Shown here in pieces: positions 7,816 through 15,987 of a stretch of 64,000 bases of DNA. The position numbers and the translations under genes are program-made. The stretch is from Acetobacter pomorum (GTDB taxonomy: Bacteria > Pseudomonadota > Alphaproteobacteria > Acetobacterales > Acetobacteraceae). Positions within the stretch are counted from its first letter, which is position 1. The number at the start of each line of letters is the position of its first letter. The stretch is from contig NZ_PEBQ01000093.1 of assembly GCF_002738225.1 (NCBI RefSeq), positions 279,784-343,783 of the forward strand. The letters run 5' to 3'. The notes under the pieces are model-generated. The model was not told the DNA's origin. It did no database searches and saw only the letters and a program-made list of their open reading frames with translations.

Positions 7816-9549
7816 ATGGTGTTATCCGCCGGATTTCATAGCAGGTTGGGGCCGGGTTCCATTTTCACCTCCTTTGTTCTTTGCAGTTTGCTCGCGATAT
7901 TTGCTGCGCTGGGCGTGTTTGCGGTGCTGCCAGACAGGCTTCTGCGCGGGGCTGCGGTCTGGCGGGCAGAAATTATGGGGAGCCTATGGGCCCTATCTGG
8001 CGTGCTGGCCATTGTGGGGGCTGCGTGCAAGCTGGAGGGGGAACTCAGCTGGTTTCCCGTGTTCGGGCTGGATGGTCCGGCCTTGCCCATGCTTGCCTTG
8101 CTGGCATTTGCTGGGGGAGTAGCGGGCAGTGGAGCCGCGGCGCTGGCCTGTGTGTTTGTGGGCGTGGGTTTTCTGGCGCTTTCTCCGCTTGTTTTCGGGT
8201 TGCTTACGGGCACGGCGCTGGTGCTTTTAACGGCAGGGGGATGGCGCAGCGTGTGCCTGCCGTTTGCGGTGCTGCCTGCCTGTATTCCGGCAGATAGCCC
8301 ATTTTGTGTGCCGCTTTTGTGCCTGACCGTGCTGCTAATGGGTTGGGCGGTTTCTGTGCAAAAAGGGCCTACAGCCGTATTGCCCGGCATGGTTGGGTTG
8401 TTTTTGCTGGGCCGCCTTTTGGCAGAAGTGGGCGAGCTTTCTGTGTTGCCGCAGGTTATGCTGGTGGCCAGCGGGTATCTGGTGGCGGCAACAGGCACCT
8501 ATCAGGCTATACGGGATAAAAGTCTGGTGCGTATTGCATCGGGCTTGTGTGCCGCATGGTATGGCATATTGGTGGTGGCCGTTGCATTGGCTTTGGTTTC
8601 CAGTTTTGGTGGAATGGAAACATTCCGTATAGCCATTATTCTGGGCATGGGCGCGCCCATGCTGGCCCTTATGGGTTTGTTGTGGCTGGCGCAATGGCAG
8701 CAGGCAGAACCAAAGCGCCGCATTGCCTCTCTTTCCGGGCATGTGCTGGTTGCAGGTTTATTGATGCTGTTTTCCACCATGCCACCATTTGGTGGGTTTG
8801 CCGTTTTATGGAGCCTGCTTGTTGGCACGTATGATGCCATTGCCGTGGCGCAGCCCGTTGGGGCCGTTACTGTTATGTTGCTGCTTACGCTGGTGGGGGC
8901 CATTATGGCACTTATGGGCGCCGGATTGCTGCGCGCAGGTGCGGCTTTGTTGTTCCCTTCCACTGTTTTTCAGCCGCATCAGCCACCTGTTGCGGCAGAG
9001 TTTGTATGGCCAGGCTGGATATGCGCCGGAGCTGCTACGGTGCTGGTGCTATTACCAGGGGTGTGGCTTTCATTGGCAGACCATTTGGTGGTGGGGCCTG
9101 TTGTGCCCCCGCTGAAGTGGAACCGCATTGCCACAATTTGGCTGGAAGGCGGCGGGGCCAGCTTTACACCTGTTTTTACATTTTTGGCGTTGGGCGCGGC
9201 TCTGGCGGCTGCTGCCATGCTGGTGCGGCTGCTGGGTTTTCTGCCTTTTGGGCGTGTTATCAAGCCGGTGCCAGTCTGGCGCCAAGGGGCACCCATTATA
9301 CAGCAGGCAGAAGGGCGCCCAGTTTCTTACGAGGGCGCAGCCCCTTTATGGCCCGCCTGTATGGCGCTTTTTGGGCTTGTGGCCGAAACCCGAAAAGATA
9401 AAAGACTGGCTCGCCGTGGCCGGGTGGCCTTGCGTTATGGCAGGCGCAGGTTGTTTCAGGGGGCTGAATGGTGTGAAACACAGGGCTTGGTGTTGATTCT
9501 GCTGCTTTTGGGTGGCGGCCTGCTGGTGGGGCTGTTTGTAGGAAAATGA
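7816..9549 (+). CDS. Proton-translocating antiporter-like subunit (HyfB/NuoL family)
   Basis: First gene of a six-gene complex. The 577-residue protein is a chain of hydrophobic helices with the organisation of HyfB/HycC and NuoL/NuoM ion-translocating subunits, plus a hydrophilic stretch near residues 490-550 before a last helix. The segment FSTMPPFGGFAVLWSLL matches the family's conserved P-x-GGF region. The ATGA overlap with the next gene indicates one transcript and coupled translation. It is predicted to be an inner-membrane ion-pumping module. Family assignment is by overall pattern, and sequence divergence is high. Confidence 0.75.
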   Translation: MVLSAGFHSRLGPGSIFTSFVLCSLLAIFAALGVFAVLPDRLLRGAAVWRAEIMGSLWALSGVLAIVGAACKLEGELSWFPVFGLDGPALPMLALLAFAGGVAGSGAAALACVFVGVGFLALSPLVFGLLTGTALVLLTAGGWRSVCLPFAVLPACIPADSPFCVPLLCLTVLLMGWAVSVQKGPTAVLPGMVGLFLLGRLLAEVGELSVLPQVMLVASGYLVAATGTYQAIRDKSLVRIASGLCAAWYGILVVAVALALVSSFGGMETFRIAIILGMGAPMLALMGLLWLAQWQQAEPKRRIASLSGHVLVAGLLMLFSTMPPFGGFAVLWSLLVGTYDAIAVAQPVGAVTVMLLLTLVGAIMALMGAGLLRAGAALLFPSTVFQPHQPPVAAEFVWPGWICAGAATVLVLLPGVWLSLADHLVVGPVVPPLKWNRIATIWLEGGGASFTPVFTFLALGAALAAAAMLVRLLGFLPFGRVIKPVPVWRQGAPIIQQAEGRPVSYEGAAPLWPACMALFGLVAETRKDKRLARRGRVALRYGRRRLFQGAEWCETQGLVLILLLLGGGLLVGLFVGK

Positions 9550-10562
9550 AGCAGGATTTAACATGGGGCTGGGGGTTTGGCTGTGTGGCTGCTCTGGCCA
9601 TTCAGGCAGCCCTTATGGTGTTGGTGGCACCGTGGTTTGCGGGGTGGGTGCATCGCCTTGCGGGTCGGTTGGTGGGGGAACCGCGCTTTCCTGCTGGCGG
9701 AAGGTGGCAGGAAATCTGGCATCAGTTCCGTCGTCCTTCATTATATGGCCAGCAAGATGGGCTAAATGGTGTTTTTTGTGCCTTGGCGTTGGTGCTGGCG
9801 GTGTTGGCCTGTGGGCTGGTGCCAGCGTTTACACTTACAATGCCGGGCTTTCCCGCACCGGGCATGCTGCTTGTGTGTACTCTGCTGGTGGCGATAGGCG
9901 TTTTGCTGGATCTGCCTCAGGCTGTGCAGGAGGCATCTGCCGCACAACAGGGGTGTGCGGCCATTGTGGCGGATGCGTTGCTGCTGCCAGTGTTAACGCC
10001 TGTGCTGTTGCTAAGCGGTGCGCATGATCTGGTGGCCTTTTTGGGCCGGCTGCATGCACTTTCCCCTATTACAGCAGGTGCACCCTATGTGCTGGCCGGT
10101 GTTGCGCTGTTTCTGGCCACAGCCCTTGCAAGGCGGGATGAGCAAACAGCCTGCGCCACACTTTCTGGCCCGGACAGAGCCATGTGGCTTCTGGCAGCAG
10201 ATTGTATGCAGATGTGCTGGATTACGCTGGCCGCCGATGTGGCATGGGCCGGCAGCTTGGCCATGCCGGGAGAAAACGGGGCGGAAAACTGGCTCACCCA
10301 ATGTGTGGAAGGCCTGGGCCTATGGATGTTCAAGCTACTTGTGGCTTCCTTTGTATTGGCAGTGCTGCGTATGGCCCTGTTGCCAGCGGGGCGCAGGGCA
10401 CGTGTGCGGTTGGGGGCCATTTTTCTGCTGGGTGTTCTGGCATGGCAGGTTACATCCTCACACGTGACAGTTCCGCCCGCTGAGCCGGAAAATCACAGCG
10501 TGGAAGATGAAAACACGCAAGGCTATTCAACAGAGCCAGCGCCGGAAGGAGAACCTTCATGA
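9546..10562 (+). CDS. NuoH/HyfC-like membrane anchor subunit
   Basis: A 338-residue multi-helix membrane protein in the position of HyfC/HycD (NuoH homologue), which links the peripheral electron-transfer arm to the membrane arm. The segment LVGEPRFPAGGRWQEIWHQF, followed by RRPSLYGQQDG, resembles the early HyfC/NuoH loop, and GLWMFKLLVASFVLAVLRM fits the late NuoH helix. It overlaps both neighbours by four bases (ATGA), which supports a stoichiometric complex. The C-terminal tail is acidic and hydrophilic. Confidence 0.72.
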   Translation: MKQDLTWGWGFGCVAALAIQAALMVLVAPWFAGWVHRLAGRLVGEPRFPAGGRWQEIWHQFRRPSLYGQQDGLNGVFCALALVLAVLACGLVPAFTLTMPGFPAPGMLLVCTLLVAIGVLLDLPQAVQEASAAQQGCAAIVADALLLPVLTPVLLLSGAHDLVAFLGRLHALSPITAGAPYVLAGVALFLATALARRDEQTACATLSGPDRAMWLLAADCMQMCWITLAADVAWAGSLAMPGENGAENWLTQCVEGLGLWMFKLLVASFVLAVLRMALLPAGRRARVRLGAIFLLGVLAWQVTSSHVTVPPAEPENHSVEDENTQGYSTEPAPEGEPS

Positions 10563-11149
10563 CACTGGCCGCCATTCTCATGCCTTTGCTGGCACTGTGT
10601 GTTGTGGCGCGGGGTATTGGGTTTCTGCCTTTGCTGGGTCTGGTTGCCGCAGCCGCCATGCTGGTGGATGAGCATACGCCCCTACAACAGGCCGGGGCTG
10701 TTATGGCCGCAGTATTTGCCATTGGGCCAGTACTGTTTCTGCTACGCTATCAGCACGATGCTGCGCGGGAACGTACTGGCAGCGCTATTCCGTTTTTTGC
10801 ACTGGGCCTTATGGTGTTGCTGCTGCTGGCCTGCACGCGTGCGGGTGTTGCGGTGTTTCCCGCCAGTTTGTGCGTGGTGATGGCCGGGCTGGTTTCGGTT
10901 ATCTGTCGGCAGAGCATGGTGTGGCAATGGTCCGGATTGCTGACATGTGTTGAAGGCGTGTTGCTATGCGGCGTGCAAGCGCATCAGCCTTCTGTGGTGG
11001 GCGTAGCGGGGCTGGCTGGTGCCGTTGTGGCGGTGCTTGGGGGCATGTGCATTCATCGTATCATGCCGCAAGTGGTGCCTTTGCGCCCGCCTTCTGCCCG
11101 TAAAAAAGCCTCTCCCGATTCTCCAGAAAAGAGCGGAGATCCAGCATGA
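10559..11149 (+). CDS. HyfE-like small membrane subunit (NuoK-related)
   Basis: A 196-residue, mostly hydrophobic protein with about six predicted helices and a basic Pro/Ser-rich tail. Its position between HyfC-like and HyfF-like genes, size and hydrophobic pattern fit HyfE, which resembles NuoK with extra helices. Individual conserved residues are hard to place by eye, so the call rests largely on gene order. Four-base overlaps occur at both ends. Confidence 0.6.
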   Translation: MTLAAILMPLLALCVVARGIGFLPLLGLVAAAAMLVDEHTPLQQAGAVMAAVFAIGPVLFLLRYQHDAARERTGSAIPFFALGLMVLLLLACTRAGVAVFPASLCVVMAGLVSVICRQSMVWQWSGLLTCVEGVLLCGVQAHQPSVVGVAGLAGAVVAVLGGMCIHRIMPQVVPLRPPSARKKASPDSPEKSGDPA

Positions 11150-12279
11150 CAGGCGCAGCAGGGGCAGGCATGTTTCTGGCGGCACTGGCGTTTGTGTGGC
11201 CTTTTCTGGGGGCGGCGGCCGTATGTGCTGTGCCGGTGGCGCGCAGCCGTGAACTGGCAATATGGATGTCCGCCATAGGGTGTGTGCTGGCGCTGGCCGT
11301 TTTTGTTTTTCCCGCATCGGGTGCTGTGGCCGCTGGCTGGGATGATGATCCCGTGCAACGTGCCGGGCGGGTTATGCTGGCATTTGGCCTGCTGCTGATG
11401 GTGCTTGAAAATGGCACTCTGCACGATAGGCTGGTGCGTAGCCTGCCGCATGTTTCTACCGCCTTGGCGGGGCTGGCTTGTGTTGCGCCAGATCCTGCCG
11501 TGGGGCTGGGCATTCTGGAGGCGGCTTTGGCATGGGGGGTATTTGTTTTCACGCGTCCGGCCGGGCAGGCCAGAATGGGGTGGGGGCTGATCCGCAATGG
11601 CTCGGTCGGAACGTTTCTGGTGCTGTCCGGCCTGTTGTTGCCTGCTAACACCGTTGTATCCGGCCTGCTCATGGCGTGCGGGCTTGTGGTGTTAACCGGG
11701 CTTTCTCCCTTTGGGCAGTTCTGGCAGGACGAAAACGATATTTTCCTGTTTCTGCCATTTGCCGGTGCGGCCCTTTTGCTGGCCATGCGCTTGCGCATGC
11801 ATGGGGGAGAGGCGTTTGAAACGGCTCTTGTTCTATGTGGCCTGCTTTCTGTGTGGCTGACGGCCTGCGCCGGACGTTTTTCAGACAGGCAACGGCTGTT
11901 CCGCACGTTTCCTTCAGCCTTGGCGTTAATTGCTGTGGGTATTCAGGCCGATGTGGCGGCTTTGCTGTTTTTATGTGGTTGGTGCCTTGCGGGTGGCGTG
12001 CGTGCGGGCCGTGGTTGGGCGGTGAACACTTTGGCCTGTTTTCCGCCCGGTGCGCCGTTTGTAGGGTGCTTGCTGCTGCTTTCCATGATGAGTGACTGGT
12101 CATGGCCGCTGGCATTGCTAACGGTTGTGGGCATTTTGGCAGCCGTTACGCGGGCTGTGCCTGCGCGGGAGATAACACACCATTTCTGGCCGCAGGATGT
12201 GGCCGGGCGTGTGGCCTGTTCCGTGCTGACAGCCACGGGCCTGCTGGTGCCGCTGGCCATGATGCTGGGAGCTTTCTGA
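11146..12279 (+). CDS. Short antiporter-like subunit (HyfF/NuoN-like, shortened)
   Basis: A 377-residue membrane protein in the HyfF position. HyfF and NuoL/M/N proteins are generally 450-600 residues with 14 or so helices; this one is about a quarter shorter. ILEAALAWG could correspond to the conserved TM5 glutamate region, and LTGLSPFGQFWQ to the broken-helix region, but the usual lysine-bearing TM7/TM8 pattern is not obvious. It may therefore be a structural rather than pumping subunit. It overlaps the previous gene by four bases, and the next starts two bases after its stop. Confidence 0.6.
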   Translation: MTGAAGAGMFLAALAFVWPFLGAAAVCAVPVARSRELAIWMSAIGCVLALAVFVFPASGAVAAGWDDDPVQRAGRVMLAFGLLLMVLENGTLHDRLVRSLPHVSTALAGLACVAPDPAVGLGILEAALAWGVFVFTRPAGQARMGWGLIRNGSVGTFLVLSGLLLPANTVVSGLLMACGLVVLTGLSPFGQFWQDENDIFLFLPFAGAALLLAMRLRMHGGEAFETALVLCGLLSVWLTACAGRFSDRQRLFRTFPSALALIAVGIQADVAALLFLCGWCLAGGVRAGRGWAVNTLACFPPGAPFVGCLLLLSMMSDWSWPLALLTVVGILAAVTRAVPAREITHHFWPQDVAGRVACSVLTATGLLVPLAMMLGAF

Positions 12280-12280
12280 T

Positions 12281-13777
12281 ATGAACGCGGCTTCTCACAT
12301 CTGGGCGGGGGAGGAAACAGAAACGCCGTGGCGTTTTCGGCTACAGGAAATGGCGTGGCGTGATCTGGTAGATGCGCTCAAGCAGGATGATCTGCCATTT
12401 GTCGGTTTGTGGTGCGATGGCACGGATGTGCATGCGCTGTTTCTGCCAGATGGCCAGCCATTGGCCGCTACACTGGCTCTGGAAGATGGGCGCTACCCCG
12501 CACTTTCCCCAGCAAGAGAGATTTCCTGCCTGTATGAACGCCGCATTTATGATCTGTACGGCGCAGAGGGCATGTGGGCCACGGATGTCCGGCCCCTGTT
12601 GGATCATGATGTGTGGTCATCCTCCACTCCTTTGGCGGAGCATCCGGGTGCAGGGGGTGGGCAGAAAGGGCTGATCCATTTTCAGCCTGCCGAGTATATG
12701 TACCATGAAGGTGATGTCACGGATGGCTGGGGCCCCGCTACGGGGGGGATGGAACCGCCCCTGCATGTTGCGCTGGCTTTGCGGGAAGGGCGTATTCGTG
12801 CGGCGGAAACGGTTACTGGCTACGCACATCGTGGCATGGAGCTGCGCTGGCGCAACAGCCGTGTGGAAGACGCTTGTAAACTGAGCGCGCGCGTGGCGGC
12901 AGGGCAATCTGTGGCGCATCAGGTTGCGTTCTGTCTGGCGGTGGAAGCCGCGTGTGGGGAGCAGGTTGGCCAGGAAATCCGGCTTTTGCGTGTTGCGCTG
13001 CTAGAGCTGGAGCGTATTTGCCACCACCTATTTCTGCTGGCTGATATGGCGCGCCTTGCCGGGGCGCGGCTGGTGGCTTCTGGCTGCATGGGGTTACGAG
13101 AACGGCTGATACAGGAAGCCGCCCCCATTACAGGTTCACGCCTGTTGATGGATGTTTGTGTGCCGGGTGGTCTTTCCCTCCGCCATGCCACGCAGATGGG
13201 CGATATGTGCGGCCGCCTGTGCGAGGTAGCGGAACGAGACTACCCGGCCTTGCTGGCTTTGTGGCAGGAATATCCGGGCCTTTCCATGCAGTTGGCGGGC
13301 ATGGGGAAAGTAACGGCAGATGTGCTGGAACGTATTGGCTTGGATGGCCCCACAGCACGCGCCGCCGGGTGGGATTGTGATGGCCGACGCATTATGCCGG
13401 GTTATGAAGGCATCTGGCGCTTTACCTCTGGCAGGCAGGGGGGCACGGCAGAAGACCGTGCCATGCTTTTGCTGGAAGAAGTGGGTGAAAGCCTGCGCAT
13501 GCTGGATGAAGTGGCCTCCCGCAGTGGGCTGACGGCAGGGGGCAGTGTGCAGCTTTCCATGCAGGATGGAGAAGGCACAGGCATGGTGGAAAGCCCATGG
13601 GGCGGTATTTTATACTGGGTGCGCCTGCGGGATGGCCGGGTGGAGCAGGTTTTTGCCCGTAACCCTTCATCTGCGGCCTTGTTGGCGTTTGAGGCCATAT
13701 TGCCGGGGCAGCAGCCAGATGATGTGGCCTTGCTTGCGCGGTCATTGGACATTAACGCAGCAGCGTTGGACCGGTAA
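12281..13777 (+). CDS. NuoC-NuoD-type large subunit (HycE/HyfG-like) without [NiFe] ligands
   Basis: A 498-residue fusion of an N-terminal NuoC-like domain (YPALSPAREISCLYERRIYDLYG, about residues 73-95) and a C-terminal NuoD/hydrogenase large-subunit domain (GYAHRGMELRWRNSR onward). In group 4 [NiFe] hydrogenases the segment after this reads RVCGICxxAH. Here the aligned positions read RVAAGQSVAH (residues 204-213), so both nickel cysteines (206 and 209) are replaced. The C-terminal DPCxxC motif is also missing. It therefore cannot bind the NiFe centre in the known way and resembles NuoD or Ehr-type large subunits. It presumably pairs with the following Fe-S subunit. Confidence 0.82.
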   Translation: MNAASHIWAGEETETPWRFRLQEMAWRDLVDALKQDDLPFVGLWCDGTDVHALFLPDGQPLAATLALEDGRYPALSPAREISCLYERRIYDLYGAEGMWATDVRPLLDHDVWSSSTPLAEHPGAGGGQKGLIHFQPAEYMYHEGDVTDGWGPATGGMEPPLHVALALREGRIRAAETVTGYAHRGMELRWRNSRVEDACKLSARVAAGQSVAHQVAFCLAVEAACGEQVGQEIRLLRVALLELERICHHLFLLADMARLAGARLVASGCMGLRERLIQEAAPITGSRLLMDVCVPGGLSLRHATQMGDMCGRLCEVAERDYPALLALWQEYPGLSMQLAGMGKVTADVLERIGLDGPTARAAGWDCDGRRIMPGYEGIWRFTSGRQGGTAEDRAMLLLEEVGESLRMLDEVASRSGLTAGGSVQLSMQDGEGTGMVESPWGGILYWVRLRDGRVEQVFARNPSSAALLAFEAILPGQQPDDVALLARSLDINAAALDR

Positions 13778-13812
13778 GCAGAGCAAGTGGCCAGCATGAA
13801 AGGTAAAAGCAA

Positions 13813-14310
13813 ATGGGGCTGATACGCGCGGTATTTGATGCAGCCTTCAAGCAGGAAATGCGGCGTATGAAGCCCGTAGGCCCACGCTGGCCGCTGCTGC
13901 TCTTTCATGTAGATACAGGCGGGTGTGGCGGCTGCGGGATGGAGTTACAGGCCCTGCGTTATGCGCCGTATGATATGGAAGGTGCAGGTTTTGGGTTTGT
14001 CACCTCTCCCCGCAGTGCCGATGTGTTGCTGATAACAGGTGCGCTGACCCGTGCCATGGCTCCCGTTCTGGAAGCCGCATGGCAGGCTATGCCTACACCC
14101 AAGGGGCTGATTGCCGTAGGAAGCTGCGCGTTGGATGGCGGCATGTTTCCTGAAAATTATACGGTCTTGGGGGGGCTGGAGCGCCGGGTTTCCATAGACC
14201 TGAAAATACCCGGCTGCCCACCTGCGCCGCAGGATGTACTAAACGGCCTGTGTTCTTTGTTTGGTAAACAGGCCACGCCGCCCAAGGAGGCTGAAACCTC
14301 AGCTGTGTGA
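13813..14310 (+). CDS. NuoB/HyfI-like Fe-S small subunit
   Basis: A 165-residue homologue of NuoB and HycG/HyfI, the subunit that carries the N2-type [4Fe-4S] cluster next to the large subunit. All expected cysteines are visible: GGCGGCGMEL near residue 40, GSCALDGG near 102 and PGCPPAP near 138. The iron-sulfur site thus appears intact although its partner has lost nickel ligands. It starts 35 bp after the large-subunit stop, with AAAGGT upstream. No ferredoxin-like (HyfA/HyfH) or maturation genes follow, and the next gene is convergent. Confidence 0.85.
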   Translation: MGLIRAVFDAAFKQEMRRMKPVGPRWPLLLFHVDTGGCGGCGMELQALRYAPYDMEGAGFGFVTSPRSADVLLITGALTRAMAPVLEAAWQAMPTPKGLIAVGSCALDGGMFPENYTVLGGLERRVSIDLKIPGCPPAPQDVLNGLCSLFGKQATPPKEAETSAV

Positions 14311-14338
14311 AGGGGCTGGCGTTTCGTCTATGTCGTCT

Positions 14339-15202
14339 TCATCGGTTTTGCAGGTCTTCCGCCGCTTTTTTAAGGCGTAGAAAGCTCAGGCGGCTCAAAG
14401 GCAGCAGAAAAACGTAAATCACACCTGCTGCTGCCAAGGCTGCCCACGGATCTGCCACCAGCACCACAGCATAAAGCCCAGTGCCCAGCATAAGGGGCAG
14501 AACATACTGGGCAGGTACCTTGAAGTTCTTGAACGACCATACCGGCAAAGTGGAAACCAGCAGCAACCCTGTGCTTGCCAGAGTAAGTGTGGGAATCCAC
14601 GGCAGGCGTGTGAGCCGGTACAGCCAGTCTATGCCCAGTTTTTCAGCTTCCAGCCCTAAAAAGAGCGGGAAAAGCGCCAGCCCAGCCCCTGCAGGGGCTG
14701 GCACGCCGGTAAAGAAGTTGCTGGCATATTTGGGCTGATGATGTTCGCCATCCAGATTGGCGTTAAAGCGCGCCAGCCGAAGCGCCATGCACACGGTAAA
14801 CATAATGCACGGCAAAAAGGCATACCGTCCGCCATCCTTCAGCGCCCAGAAATATAGCAGGAAGGAAGGGGCGACCCCAAAGCATAAAAAGTCGGACAGG
14901 CTGTCAAACTCGGCGCCAAAGCGGGTGGAACCGCGTAGCAGCCGGGCAATACGGCCATCCAGCCCATCAATAAAGGCGGAAATCAGCAGGGCCACGGCTG
15001 CGGCCTGAAAACGCCCATCCACCGCAAAGCGCATGCCCATAAGGCCACCGCAAAGCCCCAGCATGGTGAGAATGTTGGGAATAAGCCGGTTAAAGGACGG
15101 CCCACGTATTTTGCTGCGGACCCGCCGCCGCAAACGGCGACGACGGCGCGGTGGTTGAGAACTTTGCTGCGGAAGCGCAGAGGGAGGGGAAGGTTGTGTC
15201 AC
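14339..15202 (-). CDS. pssA: CDP-diacylglycerol-serine O-phosphatidyltransferase
   Basis: Membrane enzyme making phosphatidylserine from CDP-diacylglycerol and serine. The CDP-alcohol phosphotransferase signature DG-x2-AR-x8-G-x3-D-x3-D is complete (GLDGRIARLLRGSTRFGAEF followed by DSLSD). The 287-residue protein has several hydrophobic helices and an unusually Arg-rich N-terminal extension (about residues 18-32). It lies 12 bp downstream of psd on the same strand, so the two phosphatidylethanolamine steps form one operon. Confidence 0.93.
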   Translation of the reverse strand: MTQPSPPSALPQQSSQPPRRRRRLRRRVRSKIRGPSFNRLIPNILTMLGLCGGLMGMRFAVDGRFQAAAVALLISAFIDGLDGRIARLLRGSTRFGAEFDSLSDFLCFGVAPSFLLYFWALKDGGRYAFLPCIMFTVCMALRLARFNANLDGEHHQPKYASNFFTGVPAPAGAGLALFPLFLGLEAEKLGIDWLYRLTRLPWIPTLTLASTGLLLVSTLPVWSFKNFKVPAQYVLPLMLGTGLYAVVLVADPWAALAAAGVIYVFLLPLSRLSFLRLKKAAEDLQNR

Positions 15203-15214
15203 GATTGCTCTGTT

Positions 15215-15904
15215 TTACAACCGCGCCATGACGGTTTCACCGCCAACCATGGTCTGCCCGACAGAAACCAGAGGTTCCACACCCGGCGGCAGATACAGAT
15301 CTGTGCGGGAGCCAAAGCGGATAATGCCAAAGCGCTCACCAGCTTCCACCTTGTCGCCTTCCTTTACGGAGCAGACAATGCGGCGCGCCACCAGCCCGGC
15401 AATCTGCACCACAGCCATCATGCGGCCATCAGGTAGGGTCAGGCTCAAGGCATTGCGTTCATTCTGTTCAGAAGCCTTGTCCAAGCTGGCGTTCAGGAAC
15501 AGGCCGGGGTGATAGGCCACACGTGTAACCGTGCCAGCGGCAGGCATGCGGTTAACGTGCACATCCAGCACGGAAAGAAAGGTGGCTATCCGCCATACAG
15601 GTGTTGTGCCCATATCCAGCTCTGCCGGTGGGGCCACTTTTTCGATAGAGACAATGTGCCCATCTGCTGGCGCCACGGCCACATCGTTCCGGGCCGGAGT
15701 AACGCGTTCCGGATCGCGGAAGAAATACAGGCAGAAACCAAAAAAGCCTGCGCTGGCGTGGCCAACGCTGCGCAACACGGGGCAGCGCAGTTTACGGCCC
15801 GCCCAATAGGCCAGAGCTGCCGTGGCACCAGAGGCCAGAAGGAAAGGGCGCGCTTCCCGGTGCGGGCGCGCAACAACAAGTTTTAGCGAAGCAAGTAGCG
15901 ACAT
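15215..15904 (-). CDS. psd: Phosphatidylserine decarboxylase proenzyme (short type)
   Basis: Pyruvoyl-dependent enzyme converting phosphatidylserine to phosphatidylethanolamine. The 229-residue length and motifs match the short bacterial class: [31 protein letters not shown], and the self-cleavage region [11 protein letters not shown], where the Gly-Ser bond is cut to form the pyruvoyl group. Upstream of pssA with a 12-bp gap. A hydrophobic N-terminal segment (about residues 20-60) may anchor it to the membrane. Confidence 0.94.
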   Translation of the reverse strand: MSLLASLKLVVARPHREARPFLLASGATAALAYWAGRKLRCPVLRSVGHASAGFFGFCLYFFRDPERVTPARNDVAVAPADGHIVSIEKVAPPAELDMGTTPVWRIATFLSVLDVHVNRMPAAGTVTRVAYHPGLFLNASLDKASEQNERNALSLTLPDGRMMAVVQIAGLVARRIVCSVKEGDKVEAGERFGIIRFGSRTDLYLPPGVEPLVSVGQTMVGGETVMARL

Positions 15905-15945
15905 GGAGTCATCCTTACGCGAAAGCCAACATGAAGGGAAGAAAA

Positions 15946-15973
15946 CGGGAAGGCCCCAAGGAGTTCCTTCCCG
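15946..15973 (-). terminator. Intrinsic terminator of alaS
   Basis: A perfect 8-bp stem CGGGAAGG / CCTTCCCG with a 12-base loop. On the minus strand it is followed by TTTTCTT, just after the alaS stop. Confidence 0.75.
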
Positions 15974-15987
15974 CTTGGCCCGATGTT

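Noticed and set aside
12281..14310. A functional [NiFe] hydrogenase-4 or formate hydrogenlyase
   Set aside because: Both nickel-binding cysteine motifs are missing from the large subunit, and no maturation, formate dehydrogenase or ferredoxin-type genes are adjacent.
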